Part shown: one piece after another, positions 57,801-64,000 of the stretch
Layout of the letters: each line of letters starts with the position of its first letter
Position numbering within the stretch: the first letter of the stretch is position 1
Assembly: GCA_009760855.2 (NCBI GenBank)
Contig: WPIO01000016.1
Coordinates: forward strand, 3,632,501 to 3,696,500
DNA length: 64,000 nucleotides
Reading direction: 5' to 3'
Source: Cristatella mucedo
Lineage: Eukaryota; Bryozoa; Phylactolaemata; Cristatellidae
Made by a program: the position numbers and the translations under genes
Notes under the pieces: model-generated
Database searches by the model: none
What the model saw: the letters and a program-made list of their open reading frames with translations, nothing else
Told to the model about the DNA's origin: nothing

Positions 57801-58454
57801 GCTAAAATTCGGGTTATGAGCCAGCTTCAGATTGTCCACCGCTAGGTGCCGCAGCGACCCTACGACCCGGACGTTACGCCGATCGCTAGCCTGCTTGTTC
57901 GCTCCCAGACAGACTCGAGCTAGCTGTCGTGGTGCTTGGACGCACAAGATCCCCAGGCTGCGGTGTTAAATCCGACCACGGCACGAACAGCTAAGTACGT
58001 ATTGTACTCTATTTAGACAATATCGTCGTGTGTGAGTTCATCGCATAACTGATAACAATTGGTGCATCCGCGTAAAAGCCCAGCCAATAAACTGAAATCG
58101 AGGAAGCCTGTGAAAAGGACAAAAATCGGCGAATAAGATTCAGATATTAATTTCAGCTTTTCTCCTCTAAATCTATTAGCATCTTCAAGTCTTCTGATCT
58201 CAAAGTTGCTCCGGTACATTAGGATTAATAAAAACCCGTTTATTTCGAGACATTTTGCTTTTCTTTAAACAATATTCATTATTTATAAGTACATTTTTTT
58301 AATTTAGGAACTCGTGACAGAAACCACATTTTTGGGGGTCCCGGGACGGATTAGTGGCGTTTCAGTTCGATTTCAATGGCGAAAATTTATATGAGTAATT
58401 TGAGTTGCGAACTCCAGCACGGAACGAATAACTCGTAAGCCCAAGGTACCACTG
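57651..58454. mobile_element. TA-flanked MITE (Tc1/mariner-like)
   Basis: CAGCGGTACCTCGGCTTACG at the left and the complement of GGGCTTACGAGT..CAGTGGTACC at the right form inverted ends, each flanked by TA (57649-57650 and 58455-58456). 804 bp with no transposase. It contains a (CT)n run at 57690-57798. Confidence 0.75.
57690..57798. repeat. (CT)n microsatellite
   Basis: Interrupted CT run inside the MITE. Confidence 0.9.
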
Positions 58455-58456
58455 TA

Positions 58457-59000
58457 CAGTCGTCCCTCGCCACTTTGCCCTTCACCTTTCGTGGCGGTTT
58501 TTTCAAATATATGGATTACAAATTTGATCGAGTTCGTGAAAAATGACCGCGCACGCTCGGCTGTCTGAGTCAACTGTACGTTTCCGTATTGGAATTAAAA
58601 TTATTACACGTATGGACTGTAGGCCTATGTATACGAGCACATCCCCCCCCCCCCTGCAAATCCTTCAACGCCAGGTTTAGCCGCTTGACCATTCATTATG
58701 CATGAGCAAGAACTTAGGTGAATACAGGCCGATCAGAGCGGGTCGTCCACTGATTGCCTATCCTAGTGTAATTAAGCGTACAATAAAAATACGGTATGTG
58801 TAGCGTTTAATGTCTTATTTTCTCGTATTTTGTCTAAAATGTCGGGAAATACGAGTGTAATGGTGACTAATGGGGTGTTATTTAATTTTCAGAGGGATTT
58901 AATATAGTTGGAAACCGTATTTAGAGTGTATATAAACAGATTTTCTATGCTCTTAATTAGCAGCATAACTGAGTCAGGAGGGCAGTAGTATGTAATTAAT
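58457..59000. other. possible second MITE end; otherwise no gene
   Basis: Directly after the TA, CAGTCGTCCCTCGCCACTTT begins. It resembles another Tc1/mariner or Tigger-type terminus. Its partner end is not found within the window stretch to 59000. Confidence 0.35.
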
Positions 59001-59009
59001 AATAATATT

Positions 59010-60925
59010 GGTAATAATAATGAATTTTCCTATTGACCTCGGAGAACTTAACCTCTTTCTAGTCATTTTCCATATACTGTACAGGAAGCATGATCAAATG
59101 GCTGGTGCTCAATGTCAACGAGCATAATGTGGTTAGAGGTAGCGTGCACATTGAAATGTGGTTAGTGGTGGCGTGCAGTTTTAGCACGTATAAGCAGTCA
59201 GAGGCCGAATCACAAGAAACCACAAAATGCTTCGATAAACAAGTGCGTTTTAGCTTCTTTTTGAATTCATCGACTCGTGGAATGCCGTGACGTCAGTCGG
59301 TTGTGAGTTCCGAACTTTAGGAGCATGCAAACTGAAGGCGGTCTCCAATAAACTTGTAAAAAAATTGTTTTTGGTTAATTATGACCGTTGGTCTTGTAGA
59401 CTGCCAGGCCTTGAGGTACAACCGCATCATGTTGTCATAATCCTTTTCAAGTGCTTGAAAAAGTATAGTTCTTGTATATATAAAATTGTTGTACGGCTTT
59501 GATGATCACTGATGATCACATATGATCACTCTCATGCTTGTGTTTTTATCGTACTTTGTAGAGTAGGTAATCATAGACTGTAATATCACCCCTATTGTTT
59601 GGGTTACCTTAATCACATTCGTTCGAAATGTGGATGTGCTTGTGCCAAAAGTATAGACAGCTGAAACCGTAAAGAGAGCTGATCAATTGCTGTTAGTTGA
59701 GACTGCATGGACTGCTGCTTATTGTAAGTTATTTCGACGTATGGGTAAAAAAATTAAATTCCAAAAAGCGGGTGATACGATGCTTAGCACGGTATGAGAG
59801 AGTAGATCTGATACGGTAGATTAGAGTCACAGAATAAAGGGACTTACAAGTGAGTGACAGAACCTTGAAGTCGATGCGCGGCTTGATTAGGAGCCAGTGC
59901 AGGTCGGCGAGAAGTGGTATGATGTGGAAACTGTGTGACGCTCATGACGGACAAGCCTAGTTGCATAGGTTTTCACCAACTGTAAGCACCTGATTGCACA
60001 GGTGGCTAGACTAGCAAGCACTGAGCTACTGAAGTCGAGGAGGAATTACAAAAATGAACCAATTTGGATAAAGTAGCGTTGTCTTTAGCAGGCCCAACTT
60101 TTTTCAGTTTTCTTTAGCTGAAAGTAGGCAGACGTGACTGGAGCTAATAGTGTAGTGAAAGGTCATTTCGGAATAGGACGCCAGATTTGAGGCAGAGGCA
60201 ACAAGAGATGCTACTGGCAGAGCCAATGTTGACTGTTAAGCATCCCAGTTCCGAGTCACACTTTGTTTTCCGCAACTTTGTTTTCCGTAACTAGTAGGCT
60301 GGATCTTTCATCATTGAATTTGAGAAATTTTGCTGCCATCCATGTGCGGAAATCTGCAATACATTCAGCAAGGGAGCTGAGAGAAATTGACGTGATGGAA
60401 GGCTGAGATGGATTAAAGCATAGGTCCAGGCGCGTGTCTTCTGCATAGAATTGATTGTGCTTCGGCGATCACCTTGGCAAGAGGAAGAGTAAAAATTATG
60501 GGAAAAAGCACACCAAGCCCTGAGCCCTGATGTACCCCTTACTTAAGTGGTTTCTCGGATGATCTATGTGCACTTACATCAGGAATGTGGAGTGTGCATT
60601 GCAAGGCAGTGCCAGTAATGCCCAGGCAAGATCAGAGGAGCTCAATGAGAACTTGGTGAAAACTAGTATCAAACATTGTCGAAAGATCAAGCAGAATGTG
60701 CAGAGATACTTTACCTCTAGTCTGCATTCCTGAGGTCATAATACATCCGAAGCTATTCTGACTCGGTGGGTTGTGATTAGCTCTAAAACCAGACTGCAAC
60801 TTGCTAGGCTTGAAGTTTCAATGCCAGAGTCAAGTTGGTCTGCCACGACTTGTTCTAGTGTCTTACATAGGAATGGCAGCAGAAGAAGACTGCACGGAAG
60901 TTTCTTAAGTTCTCACAATATAGTT
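59010..60925 (-). mobile_element. L2/CR1-like LINE, longest diverged copy
   Basis: The reversed tail (TGACCTCGGAGAACTTAACC) is near 59035. C-terminal landmarks follow to 60240, then the region of the reverse transcriptase (60500-60920, for example CACCAAGCCCTGAGCCC and AGCTCTAAAACCAGACTGCA). No frame survives. Confidence 0.75.
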
Positions 60926-60944
60926 TTGCCTTCTTAATTACAGG

Positions 60945-61570
60945 CCAACCTTACAGCTGGTGCAAAACTGTAGCTAGGCTTGTGTGTCGCTAGCGTCGCA
61001 GTTGCAACATCACGCCACTTCTCTCCGATCTGCACTGGCTCACAGTCAAGCAACGCATCGAATTCCAGGTTTTGTCACTCACTTTCAGGTCCCTTCATGC
61101 TTGGCTCCAGCCTACCTATCAGACCTACTTCCCACTAGGCATCACCAGCATCGTACCACCAGCTTTTCGGAATCCAACTGTTTATTCATACTTTGTATTA
61201 ACCTCAAATCCTTCAGAGACCGTGCCTTTAGTTCGTATGCTCCCGAAGTATGAAACTCAGTCCGGACTCACGTCACGAGATCGCCTGACCTGTCCACGTT
61301 TAAAAAGAAACTGAAAACGCATATTTACCACTGCATTTAGTAGGTCCCTGTGATTCGTCCTGTATGTGCTCGTGCATACTGACACTGAATGCTGCCACTA
61401 ACCATAGTTGCATGCTGACCCTGTGCATGTCACCCCTAACCAGGTTAATTCTGGTCGTTTATTGAGCATGCTACCACTAACCATTCGATGGTGCTTCCTT
61501 TGCAGCAAGTGTAAAGTGCCTAGAAAGAGATTGCGTTCTCTAAGGGCACTATATAAAACATATTAGTATC
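60945..61570 (+). mobile_element. L2/CR1-like LINE 3' end
   Basis: CAGCTGGTGCAAAACTGTAG, the C-terminal frame (61072-61314, MSLTFRSLHAWLQPTYQTYF), then the complete tail at 61500-61570. It lies 5'-to-5' against the previous LINE. Confidence 0.85.
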
Positions 61571-61879
61571 GCAATGATGGGCCGTTGCTAATGACCGATC
61601 CATGTATAAGCCAGGCTCGGGCTAGCCAAATGGCAAAAGCTACCCCAGGTACAGAGCAGTCAATAATTTGGCTATGATGACTTTATACCATTTTCACTCA
61701 TCACTTCTCCAGTGCCTAGTGGGGCAGCTTTCCTGTTGCTGCTAAATGTCGGTAAGAAGGCAATGAATTTGATTATACCGATCCTCGACTTTTGAAAATT
61801 CCGCTTACGACAGGTTTTCTGGTCCCTATCTATTTCGTCAGTGGGGAGGGGGGGACTGACAGTAATCATAAGACATTTG

Positions 61880-62230
61880 CATAGCACCCCAAGAGAACAT
61901 TCTTTTTCTAGGCACTTTGCATTTGCTGGAGGAAAGGAAGCACCTCAATAGCTAATGGCAACGTGCAGCGTTAGCACCCATAAGCAAATCAAGGACGATT
62001 CACATGGACCTAACAAATCCCGAGGAACTGCTGCGTTTTAAATGTCAAAAGGGCGTCAGTAGTGAGTTTCAGGCTTTGGACATATTTGAGTTTGGTTTAA
62101 GGCACAGCTTAACTACTCGAGTCAAAAGTGGGGTGGTGCGATGTAGATCCGACTTGGAAGTGTAATCCGGATAAGTAGGCAGGAGAATGAGGATCTGTGA
62201 AACAAGGTAGCTGCTGAGAATCATCTACGT
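61880..62230 (-). mobile_element. LINE 3' fragment
   Basis: TTTTTCTAGGCACTTTGCAT (reversed tail) and TTAGCACCCATAAGCAAATC; heavily decayed. Confidence 0.6.
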
Positions 62231-63357
62231 GCTCAAAGCTATGACAATAAGGAAAGTTACTACCTAGCAGATTACCCAACATTTGCAAGAGGCCGACTTT
62301 TCTGCCATATCAGTCCTACCCTTCGCCGGCTTGGCATTTTCAAATCAAATAACTTCATTTTCAGCCGATACTCATTGCCTCTTGACTTTATAATTTTGGG
62401 TGCCTTGTTCGATCATACAGTGCAGCTTTAATGCCAATTTTCCATTTAAAGCTTGCTCGCTAAACATTGCAACTGGCCAAGTTCAAAACCTCACACAACT
62501 ACGTTTGTTCCCAAATAACCAGGCGAAACCCGCGGCACCTCCGATCTTAAAAAGGGGACTGCTCTGCTATATCGAAATTATTAAGAGTCGAGGCCCTGTG
62601 CTGTGGACCTGCACCACTTTCTTCGTGCTTGGAGAGCAGCCGAATTACTTCGTTAGGCCCACGACCGTTAGCTGAACTAAACGTTGTATGCTAACCTCGA
62701 TCTAGGAAGTCTTGGGCAATTAGCCGAGGACCGGCAATAGGACTCAAATGAAATCAGACTCTCAGGAAGAAGGCATAGAATGGTATTGCAAGTTGTCGGA
62801 TTGGGCCGGAGGGTTAAGCCTTGCGAATGGCAATCGAAAGATGCTGGGTCCGCCCAGTATGACTCACTAAGTCTTTGCGAGGTCTCCTGCAAACATCTGG
62901 TCTCTCAACACTGCGAAGCCCGAAAACGAATCGCTGTTGCATCGAAAAATAATCCGGAAGAACTGCTTACCTCTCACTTCCGTCTGAGAGGTCTCGCCAC
63001 ATGAGAGCACGGCAGCTGCTCGAAGTCGTGGTGTCACTCCAAGCTGCACAGCTGCCGTGTGCTACTATCAGACCGGTGGAAAGGTCAAGATGGAAGGAAC
63101 ACATTTCACGTGGAAAGAAATATTATCGCTTAACAAGGCATTACAGCCGACACATACACACGGTCATCCGATCACCTTCGGCAATCGCCTTAACAGCTCA
63201 CTATGTGTGGTATTGTACAAGATACGATTTACAAAAAAATACACCGGCAGCCTCTGCTGGCAGGGACGGCAGCGGAGGCAGCAGCAGCTTCGCCACTGCA
63301 TCAGGCAGCACAAAGCAGGGGCGACAGCTGGCGTGCCACGCGTGTGCCCTGCAGCCG
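62231..63357. other. no gene recognised
   Basis: Sequence 3' of WDR5 on the minus strand. The plus-strand frame 63001-63678 overlaps the real WDR5 exon antisense and is a shadow. Confidence 0.4.

Positions 63358-64000
<643 letters not shown>

Overview
The window comes from a repeat-rich animal nuclear genome, probably an invertebrate. Spliced genes with GT..AG introns, a WDR5-type WD40 gene, animal-type cytidine deaminase genes, L2/CR1-like LINEs, tRNA-derived SINEs, a hAT DNA transposon and a ~165 bp satellite all point that way. I cannot name the species. Most long open frames here are accidental: they lie in microsatellites, minisatellites and decayed LINEs.

Layout. 1-6.8 kb is mostly unrecognised sequence with scattered LINE tails, one longer LINE fragment and a SINE. 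6.84-9.54 kb is a diverged ~165 bp tandem satellite. 10.2-13.9 kb is LINE debris. 13.65-28.56 kb (copy A) and 29.70-49.31 kb (copy B) are two copies of one segmental duplication. Between them lie a fossil third cytidine deaminase exon and a third copy of a zinc-finger-gene exon. 49.3-53.2 kb is LINE/SINE debris. 54.4-57.2 kb holds a GC-rich coiled-coil gene on the minus strand. 57.6-62.3 kb is a TA-flanked MITE and LINEs. The right edge (63.36 kb onward, minus strand) carries the last two exons of WDR5.

The main genes are two complete cytidine deaminase genes, each five exons and 142 residues, one per duplication copy. They can be assembled exon by exon with matching phases and differ at three residues. 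A BED zinc-finger gene lies downstream in copy A and is truncated in copy B. The copies serve as each other's empty-site controls. They show a 3.2 kb hAT transposon in intron 4 of CDA-B with an 8 bp target duplication, a ~1 kb TG..CA element splitting a SINE in copy A, an 18 bp unit present once in A but about 72 times in B, a G-rich 21 bp minisatellite in intron 3 of CDA-B, and a (GCT)42 expansion in intron 4 of CDA-A.

The most unusual block is an A+T-rich island in copy B (about 41.17-44.60 kb). It carries a decayed retroviral-type (rve) integrase of the kind found in Polinton/adintovirus-like elements, a broken tail-fibre-like repeat gene, a small cysteine-cluster protein, a two-membrane-helix protein and an unknown 78-residue ORF. 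Both edges carry variants of the same fold-back motif. Duplicated host sequence continues on both sides, so this is an insertion and not an assembly chimera. I read it as a small or remnant virus-like mobile element; its family assignment is inference.
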